From: Dysgonomonas sp. ZJ279
GTDB lineage: Bacteria; Bacteroidota; Bacteroidia; Bacteroidales; Dysgonomonadaceae
Direction: 5' to 3'
Length of the DNA stretch: 62,912 bases
Assembly: GCF_011039205.1 (NCBI RefSeq)
Contig: NZ_JAAKEL010000019.1
Location: 1 to 62,912, forward strand
Shown here: one piece after another, positions 53,818-62,386 of the stretch
How the letters are laid out: each line of letters begins with the position of its first letter
Numbering within the stretch: the stretch's first letter is position 1
Translations under genes and position numbers: made by a program
Notes under the pieces: model-generated
Databases searched by the model: none
Seen by the model: the letters and a program-made list of their open reading frames with translations, nothing else
What the model was told of the DNA's origin: nothing

Positions 53818-55335
53818 TTACATTTTTACTAGCGATGCCAAGAAGAGTGTAAAATCACTAATATCTTCATTTACGCTAGCTTTTTCTAGAGCAGCCATAT
53901 ATTCCAGGCGCCTTTCTACCGGAATGATTGTCCAGTCATAGCCTCCTGAAATGAGCATTGTGTTCATTAAAAAACGTCCGATCCGTCCATTCCCATCCAT
54001 ATAGGGGTGAATATATACAAAAATAAAATGCCCCAAAACGGCACGTACCCTTGCATCTGGTTCATTATTCAATAACTCAAAAAGCACAGGCATTGCATCT
54101 CTTACTGCTTCAGGGTTTAACGGAGTGTGCATGGAACCGCGGATATAAACCTGATTTGTGCGATATCCAGCTAAATCTGTTGGTTTTAATAATCCGATAG
54201 CTACGCTTGGGGCAAATAACTCACGATACCAAATCCGATGTCCGTTATCGGCCACTTCTCCTGGACTCACTCCCTCTAATATTTTCGCCACACTTTCCTT
54301 TACCGCCTGAAAGGCTTGCCAGTAACCTCTAGCTGCCATCGCATTACGTTGTTCTGAATCAGTAGCATCTTCATCGGGCTTCCAGTTTCCACTCCTTACT
54401 TTTTCAATAAGGTCGTCTGTAACCTTATACCCCTCAATGGATAAAGAATGATAGGCATCTAGTTTATACTGTGCTTCTATCTCGTTCATACAGGCATTGA
54501 TGTCTGTATGTATATGTTCTGTTTTTGGGAAATGGTCGATAACAACCTCGCGCATCTTGTGCCACATAAGTTTTAACCGTACAGCATAAGGCGAAGATGC
54601 TCTCGAATAATTGATACCACTTGGCTCAGTAAAAGGATCTTCCTCTCGGATATCATAACCTAGGCTTTTCATTGTATTGATGATTTCATCCGCTGCTATT
54701 ATATTCCCTATATTACGAAAAGCTCCGGCAAGTCTTCCTGCTTTAACCGTTTGTCCTTTTTCAAGCACTATTCTCAATACATCGGAAATATCGGAAACTA
54801 ATGATAAACAGGTACGGGCAGCTACGCTGTCCATCCTGAAAAAATCAGGACTACATTCTAATAATGCTTCCGGCAACGAGTAGATGTTGAGCCCGAATTG
54901 AGGTTCTTTATATATACTTCCTGCTACAGAGGCTTTCAAATCAAATAAAGAAGTATTGTACGGCAATTGTATCAGGTTATTTGATCCTTGCATAGAACGT
55001 ATAATAATTTGTCTGGGAACCGTCCTGATTCCACTGTATATAGACAACGATTGCTCTGGAGTTAAACACCATTCCACACCAAATCGGATAGAAGCATATT
55101 CTGCCACAAAATACCAAAATGAAGTGTACCAACTGGTAGTATCTCCTGGTGCACTATCAGGACGAGATGTAATATACCAACCTCGGACAACTTCCTGAAG
55201 GAAACCATTATTCACAAGTCGGTTCAGATGAACTCTTGATATGTCAGAAGATTTCACAATGGCTAATCCATTTTTATTTTGGAATTGCTTTAATATGGTT
55301 AGTGAATCTGCTAATCTTTCCTGTATTGTTGCCAT
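53818..55335 (-). CDS. Fic AMP-transferase-like protein with AbiEi-type winged-helix N-terminus
   Basis: The 505-residue protein has two parts. Residues 1-60 are a winged helix of the AbiEi/type IV antitoxin kind (IVKSSDISRVHLNRLVNNGF, LQEVVRGWYITSRPD), followed by an AbiEi-like middle (GVEWCLTPEQSLSIYSGIRT). Residues about 280-480 are a Fic domain with an inhibitory motif SLSIEG near 290 (S-x3-E-G) and the catalytic HPYMDGNGRIGR near 445. Fic enzymes transfer AMP to protein hydroxyls; the Glu of the inhibitory motif blocks ATP. The gene is divergent from an HTH/AbiEii toxin pair, with a tandem repeat array between them. Self-contained toxin-antitoxin behaviour is an inference. Confidence 0.88.
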   Translation of the reverse strand: MATIQERLADSLTILKQFQNKNGLAIVKSSDISRVHLNRLVNNGFLQEVVRGWYITSRPDSAPGDTTSWYTSFWYFVAEYASIRFGVEWCLTPEQSLSIYSGIRTVPRQIIIRSMQGSNNLIQLPYNTSLFDLKASVAGSIYKEPQFGLNIYSLPEALLECSPDFFRMDSVAARTCLSLVSDISDVLRIVLEKGQTVKAGRLAGAFRNIGNIIAADEIINTMKSLGYDIREEDPFTEPSGINYSRASSPYAVRLKLMWHKMREVVIDHFPKTEHIHTDINACMNEIEAQYKLDAYHSLSIEGYKVTDDLIEKVRSGNWKPDEDATDSEQRNAMAARGYWQAFQAVKESVAKILEGVSPGEVADNGHRIWYRELFAPSVAIGLLKPTDLAGYRTNQVYIRGSMHTPLNPEAVRDAMPVLFELLNNEPDARVRAVLGHFIFVYIHPYMDGNGRIGRFLMNTMLISGGYDWTIIPVERRLEYMAALEKASVNEDISDFTLFLASLVKM

Positions 55336-55358
55336 GCTGTTTATATCATCATTATTAA

Positions 55359-55628
55359 TTATTCTACTATCTGTATATTCATCAGTGTCTTTGCAAGTAT
55401 AACTTGTCGTGTTGTTGCAAATATTACGTGTTGTGCTATTGCAAGTATAATACGTTGTGCTATTACAAGTGTAATACGTTGTGCTATTACAAGTGTAATA
55501 CGTTGTGCTATTATAAGTGTAGTTCGTTGTGTTATTACAAGTATAATAGGTTGTGCTATTGCAAGTATAGTACGTTGTGCTATTACAAGTGTTAAGTGCA
55601 AAAGTAATATTTCCTTTCCATCTACCAT
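55359..55628 (-). CDS. repeat-encoded open frame upstream of the Fic gene
   Basis: This 89-residue frame arises from the 24-base tandem repeats and reads as an 8-residue repeat (TLVIAQRI and variants). The opposite strand also has an open frame (NTLCYYKC repeats), because 24 is a multiple of three, so openness proves little. It ends 23 bases before the Fic start. Real translation is doubtful. Confidence 0.25.
   Translation of the reverse strand: MVDGKEILLLHLTLVIAQRTILAIAQPIILVITQRTTLIIAQRITLVIAQRITLVIAQRIILAIAQHVIFATTRQVILAKTLMNIQIVE
55391..55592. repeat. 24-base tandem repeat array (eight full copies plus a partial)
   Basis: Units start at 55391, 55415, 55439, 55463, 55487, 55511, 55535 and 55559; a partial ninth begins at 55583. 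Units four and five are identical. The core ATTACAAGTGTAAT is an inverted repeat (ATTAC/GTAAT), so each unit is a small palindrome. The array is in the shared upstream region of the Fic gene and the HTH antitoxin gene. It looks like an operator array or a length-variable spacer. Confidence 0.9.
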
Positions 55629-55772
55629 TATTTTTGAAAATCTATTTTTGAAAATTTTATTTATACAGATTTTATCACCGCAAAATAAATTTAAATATAC
55701 TTCTATTTTGCGATAAACATTTTTGTTTACTGATTGAATAGTATTATCTTTACTCTATAAAATAAATAAGCC

Positions 55773-56312
55773 ATGTTACCAGAGATAACCAAAATAAGAG
55801 GCGTACATCCGGGAGCAGTTCTCAGCCGAGAGTTGAGAAAGAGAGGATGGGAAAGTAAGCAGTTTGCTCTTTCTTTGGGCGAATACCCTCAGACGATCAA
55901 TGCGATCAGCAAAGAACGCAGAGGGATTAATCCTGCTTTGTCGATTAAGCTAGGTCACGCTTTAGGTACTGATGAAGAATATTTCATGTTACTTCAGGCA
56001 TATTATGAAATAGAGAAAGAACGCAAAGCATTATTGAAAAATCAGCAAAAGCCCGATTTAAGCAAAATCCGAAATGTTTTATTTTGGGACACAGATATTA
56101 ATAAGATTGACTGGCAAAAGCAAAAGAAGGCAATTATTCGAAGAATTTTTGAACGAGGTAATGATCTTGAAATAAAAGAAATAATTTCTTTCTATGGTAG
56201 AGATCTAATAATAGAAGAGGTAAAAACTATTCCTCAGTTTTTACCTTCATTAGCTGAAAATGTAGAAAAATATTTAGGTATTCATATTATCCCGACAAAT
56301 GAGATCAAATAG
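55773..56312 (+). CDS. HigA-like HTH antitoxin with C-terminal DUF6922-like domain
   Basis: The 179-residue protein has a HigA/VapI-like HTH at residues 8-80 (VHPGAVLSRELRKRGWESKQ, then NAISKERRGINPALSIKLGH) and a second domain (about 95-145: DLSKIRNVLFWDTDINKIDW, then KKAIIRRIFERGNDLEIKEI) that is found alone upstream of AbiEii toxin genes elsewhere. It overlaps the toxin gene by 14 bases. It likely binds the toxin and represses the shared promoter. Confidence 0.82.
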   Translation: MLPEITKIRGVHPGAVLSRELRKRGWESKQFALSLGEYPQTINAISKERRGINPALSIKLGHALGTDEEYFMLLQAYYEIEKERKALLKNQQKPDLSKIRNVLFWDTDINKIDWQKQKKAIIRRIFERGNDLEIKEIISFYGRDLIIEEVKTIPQFLPSLAENVEKYLGIHIIPTNEIK

Positions 56313-56952
56313 CTTATATACTGAAACTGTTTCCAAAATCCTATGGGATGTCTTGAACAAATTAATGAAGCTGAAAATTCTGTCTCCCTTTCGGCTTGTT
56401 GGTGGTACAGCATTAAGTTTACAGTTGGGACATCGGATGTCTGTAGATATTGATTTGTTTACCGATGCAGAATATGATAGTATCGATTTTCATGCAATAG
56501 ATAAAAAGCTGCAAGAGAAATTTCCTTTTGTTGAGATGCAATATGCAGGTAACGATAGCTTTGGCAAGAGTTATTATGTAGGTAAAAATAAAGATGATCT
56601 AGTAAAGGTCGATTTGTTTTACACGGATTCATTTATTCAGCCTATTATAGATATTGATTCTATTCGGATGGCTACTATTGAAGAAATTTCGGCTATGAAA
56701 ATGGAAGTCATTGGACAGAATGGCAGGAAGAAAGATTTTTGGGATGTCCACGAATTAATGGAGCACATTAGTCTCGAACAAATGATGAAGCTTCATGCTG
56801 AACGTTATCCTTATTCTCACACGCAAAAGGAGCTAAAAGATAAATTGATTGATTTTCAATATGCTGATGTTGATTTTGACCCGAAGTGTTTAAAGGGTAA
56901 ATATTGGGAATTAATCAAAGAAGATATTATCGAAATAGTAGATAACTGCTGA
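56299..56952 (+). CDS. AbiEii/AbiGii-type nucleotidyltransferase toxin
   Basis: The 217-residue protein has the nucleotidyltransferase pattern of AbiEii toxins: FRLVGGTALSLQLGHRMSVD followed by IDLF (the GG...DxD metal site), then SIRMATIEEISAMKMEVIGQ, NGRKKDFWDVHELM. AbiEii-type toxins add nucleotides to tRNA ends and stop translation, and protect against phages. The overlapping antitoxin gene upstream completes the pair. Confidence 0.88.
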   Translation: MRSNSLYTETVSKILWDVLNKLMKLKILSPFRLVGGTALSLQLGHRMSVDIDLFTDAEYDSIDFHAIDKKLQEKFPFVEMQYAGNDSFGKSYYVGKNKDDLVKVDLFYTDSFIQPIIDIDSIRMATIEEISAMKMEVIGQNGRKKDFWDVHELMEHISLEQMMKLHAERYPYSHTQKELKDKLIDFQYADVDFDPKCLKGKYWELIKEDIIEIVDNC

Positions 56953-57124
56953 TTACTGGATTGATTTATAGTTGATTGAATAGTTTTAGCCAAAATCTAA
57001 AGAACATCTCCTTTCACATACGACTCATATAAATAATCAGGACTTTCATAGTATAAGCTACTGTTAAAATCCTCAATCTTTCGGGAAATCCACGAATAAA
57101 AAAGTCTTGGTTTTACCACGAAAA

Positions 57125-57313
57125 TTAGAAAGGTTGTCCCGGATAACTATTAGGTCCATATGGGGTATATCGGCCTGTTTTAAAAGCCCAAAAACCTATT
57201 AATCCAAGAAACAGTAGAACGAAGAATACAAAAATGATTTTAGTTAAAGTTGAATGATTCTTGACATCCTCCACTCTCTTTTTGTTAGTCTTTCTCTTTA
57301 CTCTATTGCTCAT
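57125..57313 (-). CDS. small single-helix membrane protein
   Basis: The 62-residue protein has a basic start (MSNRVKRKTNKKRVEDVKNH), one membrane helix (about 24-45), and a proline/tyrosine-rich end (RYTPYGPNSYPGQPF). Unknown function. It lies between the toxin gene and the XRE regulator gene on the opposite strand. Confidence 0.5.
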   Translation of the reverse strand: MSNRVKRKTNKKRVEDVKNHSTLTKIIFVFFVLLFLGLIGFWAFKTGRYTPYGPNSYPGQPF

Positions 57314-57442
57314 GGTGTAGATCCGCTAAATCATAAATATGTTGTAATTTTTCTTTGCCTATGGCATTAACGACAACATTTCGATGATTCTTTGTTTTTC
57401 TGTCAATATATTACTATCAAGTCAATCGTAAATATAATAAAT

Positions 57443-58102
57443 CTATTTAGTAGTCCCAATAATACTTTTGGACTCATAATATTTAATCTGGTCTTTTAAT
57501 TCCTGCATATCTTTCTTTATGGAATCAGTTATCGGAATATTATGTTTGCTGATGAAAGAAGAAAACTTCTGTAATTCCTCCTGTACTTCCATCTTGCGTG
57601 TACTGTAATAATAAGTCGATGTAAAGTCAAACTCGTCTTTTGTCATTAACAGCTTGGATATATCCTTAGGAGTTGTTTCGTCCGTAATATCGATTCTAGT
57701 CTCCAGTAGTGAAGAGATATATTCCAAATCTTTCTCATCAGGGCTATATTGTTTATTCAGCACATCAAAGTATGAATTGAATTTCTTCTCCTTTGCATCC
57801 CATTCCAGTTTTACCATTCCGAAGCCATGAATCGAATAGGCTAGTACCTTTTTTATCAAGCCGTATAATTCCTCTTTACCTACCTTGATATATTCTATAG
57901 CATCATCCGAATAAGAATCAAAGAAATAAGCAGGCTCAACTTTAAAGTAGTCGGCTATGGCTATGAGTGTATCTATTTTTGTCGAATTGGCTTTGATGAG
58001 TTTATGAAGGCTTTGTTCGGTCATTCCCAAATCTGATGCGGCTTGCTTCATTGTCACGTTGTTCTTTTCGCACAACTCACGAATCTTAACTAAATGAACC
58101 AT
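57443..58102 (-). CDS. XRE-family regulator of the island
   Basis: The 219-residue protein has an XRE HTH (about 5-60: IRELCEKNNVTMKQAASDLG, MTEQSLHKLIKANSTKIDTL) and a long charged C-terminal domain with a coiled-coil end (LQKFSSFISKHNIPITDSIK, then MQELKDQIKYYESKS). It is divergent from the excisionase-like gene and an inverted-repeat site lies 18 bases before its start, so it probably represses itself and the neighbouring genes. Confidence 0.8.
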   Translation of the reverse strand: MVHLVKIRELCEKNNVTMKQAASDLGMTEQSLHKLIKANSTKIDTLIAIADYFKVEPAYFFDSYSDDAIEYIKVGKEELYGLIKKVLAYSIHGFGMVKLEWDAKEKKFNSYFDVLNKQYSPDEKDLEYISSLLETRIDITDETTPKDISKLLMTKDEFDFTSTYYYSTRKMEVQEELQKFSSFISKHNIPITDSIKKDMQELKDQIKYYESKSIIGTTK

Positions 58103-58119
58103 AAAGTATAATTATTATT

Positions 58120-58146
58120 AAATACTAAACTAATTGTTTAGTATTT
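58120..58146. promoter_or_regulatory. inverted-repeat operator for the XRE regulator
   Basis: AAATACTAAAC (58120-58130) and GTTTAGTATTT (58136-58146) are perfect 11-base arms around five bases. A half-site TTTAGTATTTA recurs at 58190-58200. Position between two divergent genes fits autoregulation. Confidence 0.75.
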
Positions 58147-58189
58147 ATGTTTTATTGCTAATTTTACAATGTAAATATAGATAATAAAA

Positions 58190-58200
58190 TTTAGTATTTA
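58190..58200. promoter_or_regulatory. half-operator site
   Basis: TTTAGTATTTA, identical to 58137-58147, 38 bases before the excisionase-like start. Likely a second contact for the XRE protein. Confidence 0.55.
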
Positions 58201-58237
58201 AGTAATAATCATTTTTTTCTAATTAAAATTTTGCTTT

Positions 58238-58480
58238 ATGGAAACAATCATCGTAACAACTGAATCTTCAATCGAGAAGATTATTGAAAGGGTTATTGAT
58301 AAGAAGATGCCCAAGTCTGTTGAAACGGCTATAGAGAAAACCTATAGTATTAATCAGGTAGCCAAGATGCTCAGGCGGTCACACAAAAAAATATCGGATC
58401 TGGTAGCATCGGGTATTTTGAAGAAAACCCCTGATAACAGGATTCATGAGAGTTCTATCAGGGAGTACAATCAAAAGTAA
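58238..58480 (+). CDS. excisionase-like helix-turn-helix protein
   Basis: The 80-residue protein has a MerR/excisionase-type HTH in its C-terminal half (YSINQVAKMLRRSHKKISDL, then GILKKTPDNRIHESSIREYN). Such small proteins lie beside mobilization genes of Bacteroides elements and control excision and transfer. It is divergent from the XRE gene and followed by a terminator. Confidence 0.75.
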   Translation: METIIVTTESSIEKIIERVIDKKMPKSVETAIEKTYSINQVAKMLRRSHKKISDLVASGILKKTPDNRIHESSIREYNQK

Positions 58481-58541
58481 TAGGTACAACAAAAGTTGAA
58501 ATCTATGAAGTCCTTTTTCATCCACCACATGGGAAAGTTTT

Positions 58542-58567
58542 ATAACGCCATAAGCGTATGGCGTTAT
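58542..58567 (+). terminator. terminator after excisionase-like gene
   Basis: ATAACGCCATA (58542-58552) pairs with TATGGCGTTAT (58557-58567), four-base loop, followed by seven T. Confidence 0.9.
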
Positions 58568-58681
58568 TTTTTTCGAACGATCAATTCAGTTAACTGGATC
58601 GATAAAAGTCACTTTATCAATTTCTTATCTGAACTACAATCAAATAACTTTTTATTATAAATCAACTAAACTCATTAAACT

Positions 58682-59098
58682 ATGTCAACCAAAACAACAC
58701 CTGCATCTTCGATAAACGAAGATCAATCAGCTAAGTCGAACAACAATAATCTGTCCGATGAAAACAAACTGTCTAATCAGCCTAATAATGCCAGTACAGA
58801 AACCAAAGGTAATCCACCCTCTGAACAAGCAGTACCAAGTTCAGTAAGTATGCCCAGTCGTCTAAGCACCAAACAAAAGAAAGCCACCTTAGACGAATAC
58901 CGTAATCTGTTTTTAGAAACTCCCAAAATCACAGACCGAAAAACCGTATTTATCAGCGGTAATATCCGAGACCTTCTGGACGAGATAGCACGCAAACTCG
59001 GCGACCGAAAAATGAGCGTCTCAGGACTACTCGAGAACATGGCACGCCATCACCTCCAAACCTATGAAGAAGATCTCGAAATGTGGAAAAAGCTATAA
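58682..59098 (+). CDS. DUF3408 family protein
   Basis: The 138-residue protein has a disordered, S/N/T/P-rich start (about 1-75) and a folded end: EYRNLFLETPKITDRKTVFI, RDLLDEIARKLGDRKMSVSG, LLENMARHHLQTYEEDLEMW. This is the DUF3408 pattern in Bacteroides conjugative and mobilizable elements, where the gene is close to mob genes. A ribbon-helix-helix-like DNA-binding fold is likely; its exact job is not known. Confidence 0.85.
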   Translation: MSTKTTPASSINEDQSAKSNNNNLSDENKLSNQPNNASTETKGNPPSEQAVPSSVSMPSRLSTKQKKATLDEYRNLFLETPKITDRKTVFISGNIRDLLDEIARKLGDRKMSVSGLLENMARHHLQTYEEDLEMWKKL

Positions 59099-59163
59099 GC
59101 AAAGCATATAGTAAACCCTGTTAAGTGTATACACTGTATAGCACAATTCTCAACATATCAGTA

Positions 59164-59262
59164 GGATGAACCATTTATCGAAAGTGGAAGAAGCAAGTTT
59201 GTGTTTCGGGCATACCGAAACCACTTGCTCCCCACTTTCCCGATGGTCAGGGGAGTTCATCC
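59164..59262. other. oriT-like nested palindrome
   Basis: Between the DUF3408 gene and the mob genes lies a long imperfect palindrome: outer arms GGATGAAC (59164-59171) / GTTCATCC (59255-59262), a middle arm pair around CGAAAGTGG / CCACTTTC, another around AAGCAAGT / ACTTGCT, and a perfect inner hairpin GTTTCGG (59203-59209) / CCGAAAC (59215-59221). Position and structure fit an origin of transfer; the nick base cannot be told. Confidence 0.7.
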
Positions 59263-59298
59263 CGTTGGTCTAATTTTTTAATTTAAGCATATAACACA

Positions 59299-59688
59299 AT
59301 GAAAGCAACCAATACAAGCAGTACCAAAAATAAGCCTGACAAGTTCAAAGGCGGTCGTCCCGCATTAGGTATAGGACGCAAAAAAACATACCGTATCAAC
59401 CTGAAACTCGATACCCAAGAGTACTATGCCCTACGGGCTAAAATGCTTCAGGCAGGGATAAAAACCAAAAGCGATTTTGTTCGGGAGTGTATACGCAACG
59501 CCTATGTAAAAGCACGCCTGACAGTAGAGCAGACAGACTATATCCGTAAGCTCTGTGGCATGGCAAACAACCTGAATCAACTCGCTTATCAGGCAAACAA
59601 ACAAGGCTACTTTTCAGCCTCAAAAGAATCTATATTACTTACAGAAAAGATAGATAACCTGATAAACAGTATCGAAAATGATGGCTAA
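59299..59688 (+). CDS. relaxosome accessory protein (MobC-type; Bacteroides MobA)
   Basis: The 129-residue protein has a basic start (KPDKFKGGRPALGIGRKKTY), a ribbon-helix-helix (RINLKLDTQEYYALRAKMLQ, TKSDFVRECIRNAYVKARLT) and the MobC-like end LCGMANNLNQLAYQANKQGY. It binds oriT and helps the relaxase nick DNA. It overlaps the relaxase gene by 11 bases. In Bacteroides literature the first mob gene is called mobA. Confidence 0.88.
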   Translation: MKATNTSSTKNKPDKFKGGRPALGIGRKKTYRINLKLDTQEYYALRAKMLQAGIKTKSDFVRECIRNAYVKARLTVEQTDYIRKLCGMANNLNQLAYQANKQGYFSASKESILLTEKIDNLINSIENDG

Positions 59689-60619
59689 AATAACAAGCGG
59701 ATCTGATTTTAAAGGGGTAGTCAATTACATTATAGATGCAGAAAAAGACGCTAAACTGATCGCAGCTTCAGGTGTTCGGTATAAAGATAAGGACTCGATT
59801 ATTCGAAGTTTTACCTGCCAATCCCGATTGAACCCGAAGAAAACAGTATGCGTAGGACACGTTTCTTTAGACTTTTCGGCACAGGATAAAGACGATCTGA
59901 CAAACGAAAAGATGCTGAAAATAGCAGGGGAATATTTACAAAAGATGAAAATTGTAAATACCCAGTTTATTATAGTACGGCACTTTGACAAGCCACATCC
60001 GCATATCCATATCTGCTACAACCGAATCGACAACAATGGAAAGACCATCGAAGACGGTAATGAGAGAAGACGAAGTACGGCTATCTGCAAAGAACTGACA
60101 AAGAAGCACGGTCTTTATTTCGCTTCGGGTAAAGAGAATGTAAACCTTCACAGGCTGAAAGAACCCGACAAATCAAAATACGAGGTTTACGGAATCCTCT
60201 CGGAGCATGTTCCCTTATGTAAAAACTGGCAACAATTAACGGATGTCCTGAATAAAAAAGGGATTCAGGTCAAGTTCAAGTACAAAGGGGAAACAGACGA
60301 AATACAAGGTGTCACCTTCCTGAAGAACGGTTATTCATTCAACGGCTCTAAAGTAGACAGGATGTTCAGCTATTCCAAGATCAACAGCCAACTGGAATAC
60401 AATAATAAATTCGATCAGAAGCAGCAAACCCAATATCAAGGTACAGTTTCCAACAACAACACATTTGACTCTGCTTTGGAAGATATAAAAGGTAGCGGTC
60501 TTATAAATCGGCACGGAGACGATTTTGAAGAAATCGAATTTGCCCACCGTATGCAATCCGAGGAAAAGGAAAGGCAATGGAACAATAAGAAAAAAAAGAA
60601 AAGCAGAGGAATCGGATAA
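59678..60619 (+). CDS. relaxase/mobilization nuclease (MOBP-type; Bacteroides MobB)
   Basis: The 313-residue protein has the relaxase domain in its first 200 residues. The three-histidine metal motif is HPHIH (His107, 109, 111), preceded by KIVNTQFIIVRHFDKP; the tyrosine candidate lies in VVNYIID near 15. The C-terminal part is polar and shorter than in many relaxases. It would cut oriT and pilot the strand to a helper conjugation system. It lacks its own type IV system in view. Confidence 0.9.
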   Translation: MMAKITSGSDFKGVVNYIIDAEKDAKLIAASGVRYKDKDSIIRSFTCQSRLNPKKTVCVGHVSLDFSAQDKDDLTNEKMLKIAGEYLQKMKIVNTQFIIVRHFDKPHPHIHICYNRIDNNGKTIEDGNERRRSTAICKELTKKHGLYFASGKENVNLHRLKEPDKSKYEVYGILSEHVPLCKNWQQLTDVLNKKGIQVKFKYKGETDEIQGVTFLKNGYSFNGSKVDRMFSYSKINSQLEYNNKFDQKQQTQYQGTVSNNNTFDSALEDIKGSGLINRHGDDFEEIEFAHRMQSEEKERQWNNKKKKKSRGIG

Positions 60620-60672
60620 TAATAAAAATGTTTATAAAATCAATTTAGTATTCACATTAAAATAGTCAGATT

Positions 60673-61272
60673 ATGGCAAACGATACACCTACATACATCA
60701 TGTTCGAGGAGATCAAAGATATGCTAAAAAAGATAGTGCAGAAAAACGATCAACAGGAAAAACAGCACCAGCAACCCATTATTCAGGTAGACACTACCCG
60801 GATAGAATCATTGATTGAAAATATCAAACCAACCGAAACGGATAATCAACCGCTTTGGGATAAACTGGAACTGATAGAACGAACCTTGCAGAAACCACCT
60901 AAGCAGAAAGTATTACACCACATATCGATAGATATAAAATCTTCGTGGGTAGCCTGTACCTTGGTCAGTCTGTTTCTGCTGTTGATTGTGACAATATCTT
61001 ATATTTATAAGCAACATGAGAAGATCGACAGGCTTTCGGATAATGATATTAAATACAGGCATATCAAGGCAGCTCAAGGTATTGATTCTTCTAAAATTCA
61101 TCGGATAGAAAATATTTTTACATATAACAGGGACGAGAAGGCTGTAAAAGAAATTAGAAAGAATGTGGAGGAATATGAGCGGAAGGTAATAGAACGAGCT
61201 CAGAAGTTGGAGCAGGCTGAGTTTAAGGAACTGGAGGCGAAACAGCTAAAGGTGGAAGCCGAGGGGTTGTAA
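60673..61272 (+). CDS. membrane-anchored coiled-coil protein of the mob operon
   Basis: The 199-residue protein has an N-terminal polar part with coiled-coil potential (about 5-90), one membrane helix at about 97-116 (WVACTLVSLFLLLIVTISYI), and a C-terminal coiled coil rich in E, K and R (about 145-199). The gene follows the relaxase by 53 bases, the place where mobilization units carry a third gene (mobC-like). Its role in transfer is not proven. Confidence 0.7.
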   Translation: MANDTPTYIMFEEIKDMLKKIVQKNDQQEKQHQQPIIQVDTTRIESLIENIKPTETDNQPLWDKLELIERTLQKPPKQKVLHHISIDIKSSWVACTLVSLFLLLIVTISYIYKQHEKIDRLSDNDIKYRHIKAAQGIDSSKIHRIENIFTYNRDEKAVKEIRKNVEEYERKVIERAQKLEQAEFKELEAKQLKVEAEGL

Positions 61273-61515
61273 ATTCAGAAAAAGAAAAAACAGAGAGAAT
61301 ATCGTTGGCTAGTTTAAGGAGCAATATGCACGGTTCAAATAAGGTCTAAACTCCTGTGTCAATCCCTATATCAATAAGCGTAAAGGAATTAAGATGTAAT
61401 CGTTGCTGTTTCCTTAATATTTAGTAATATTGTATTCACTATGAATAGCCTATACGGATGGCAGTAAAAACATATCCCATTTTGACGATTTGAAACTATA
61501 GACCAAAGATAGATT

Positions 61516-62280
61516 ATGGAGGACAAAATGAATAGCAATTATAAAGTTGGGAATTTAATTTATGATGCGAGTATTTATGATGGAATGAATACCCAAACAG
61601 ATGATTTGCAATTTTACAAACGGTGGCTACCAAAGGATAAGGATGCCTGTATACTGGAGCTTTGTTGTGGCACAGGCAGGCTTACTATTCCAATAGCAGA
61701 GGATGGATATGATATTAGTGGGGTGGATTACACTTCTTCTATGCTTGAACAAGCGAAAATAAAAGCTTCTGAAGCAGGATTAAAAGTTGAGTTTATTGAA
61801 GCTGATATTAGAACTCTGGATTTGCAGAAAAAATATGACTTCATTTTTATTCCTTTTAATTCCATCCATCATTTATATCAAAATGAAGATTTGTTTAAGG
61901 CATTTAATGTTGTTAGAAATCATCTCAAGGCAGGAGGTTTATTTCTGTTAGATTGCTTTAATCCAAATATTCAATATATTGTAGAGCATGAAAAAAAGCA
62001 AATAGAAGTTGCTGATTATACAACCGACGATGGAAGAAATGTATTGATAAAGCAGATAATGCGATATGAAAGAAAGACTCAGATTAATCGCATAGAGTGG
62101 CATTATTTTATTAACGGTGAGTTTGATTCGATTCAAAATTTGGATATGAGATTGTTTTTCCCTCAGGAATTGGACTCATATCTGGAATGGGCTGGTTTTA
62201 ATGTTATGCACAAGTTTGGAGGCTTTGATGAAGAGGCATTTAACGATAATTCGGAAAAACAGATATTTGTTTGCCAATAA
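61516..62280 (+). CDS. class I SAM-dependent methyltransferase
   Basis: The 254-residue enzyme has motif I LELCCGTGRLTIPIAEDG near residue 45, the acidic VDYTSSMLEQAK near 69, and motif III region YDFIFIPFNSIHHLYQ. The end is a variable substrate domain. The type is the small-molecule or tRNA methyltransferase kind of the UbiE/Tam group; the substrate is unknown. Independent transcription unit inside the island. Confidence 0.8.
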   Translation: MEDKMNSNYKVGNLIYDASIYDGMNTQTDDLQFYKRWLPKDKDACILELCCGTGRLTIPIAEDGYDISGVDYTSSMLEQAKIKASEAGLKVEFIEADIRTLDLQKKYDFIFIPFNSIHHLYQNEDLFKAFNVVRNHLKAGGLFLLDCFNPNIQYIVEHEKKQIEVADYTTDDGRNVLIKQIMRYERKTQINRIEWHYFINGEFDSIQNLDMRLFFPQELDSYLEWAGFNVMHKFGGFDEEAFNDNSEKQIFVCQ

Positions 62281-62342
62281 GCTATTAATTAATGATATGA
62301 AGAGGGTTCTGATATAAACTCAGAAAAAATAGGATGAAAAAT

Positions 62343-62372
62343 ATTCAGCATGCCATTTTTGGCACGCTGAAT
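62343..62372 (-). terminator. terminator after the last minus-strand gene
   Basis: On the minus strand ATTCAGCGTGCC pairs with GGCATGCTGAAT (one G-U pair), then TATTTTTC follows. On the plus strand the same position is an A-C mismatch, so the minus orientation is favoured. Confidence 0.7.
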
Positions 62373-62386
62373 TTGTAAATATCCAT

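Noticed and set aside
55391-55592. CRISPR array
   Set aside because: The units are contiguous without unique spacers and no cas gene is near.
55404-55595. 63-codon cysteine-rich frame on the plus strand
   Set aside because: A by-product of the 24-base tandem repeats; NTLCYYKC repeats with no known counterpart.
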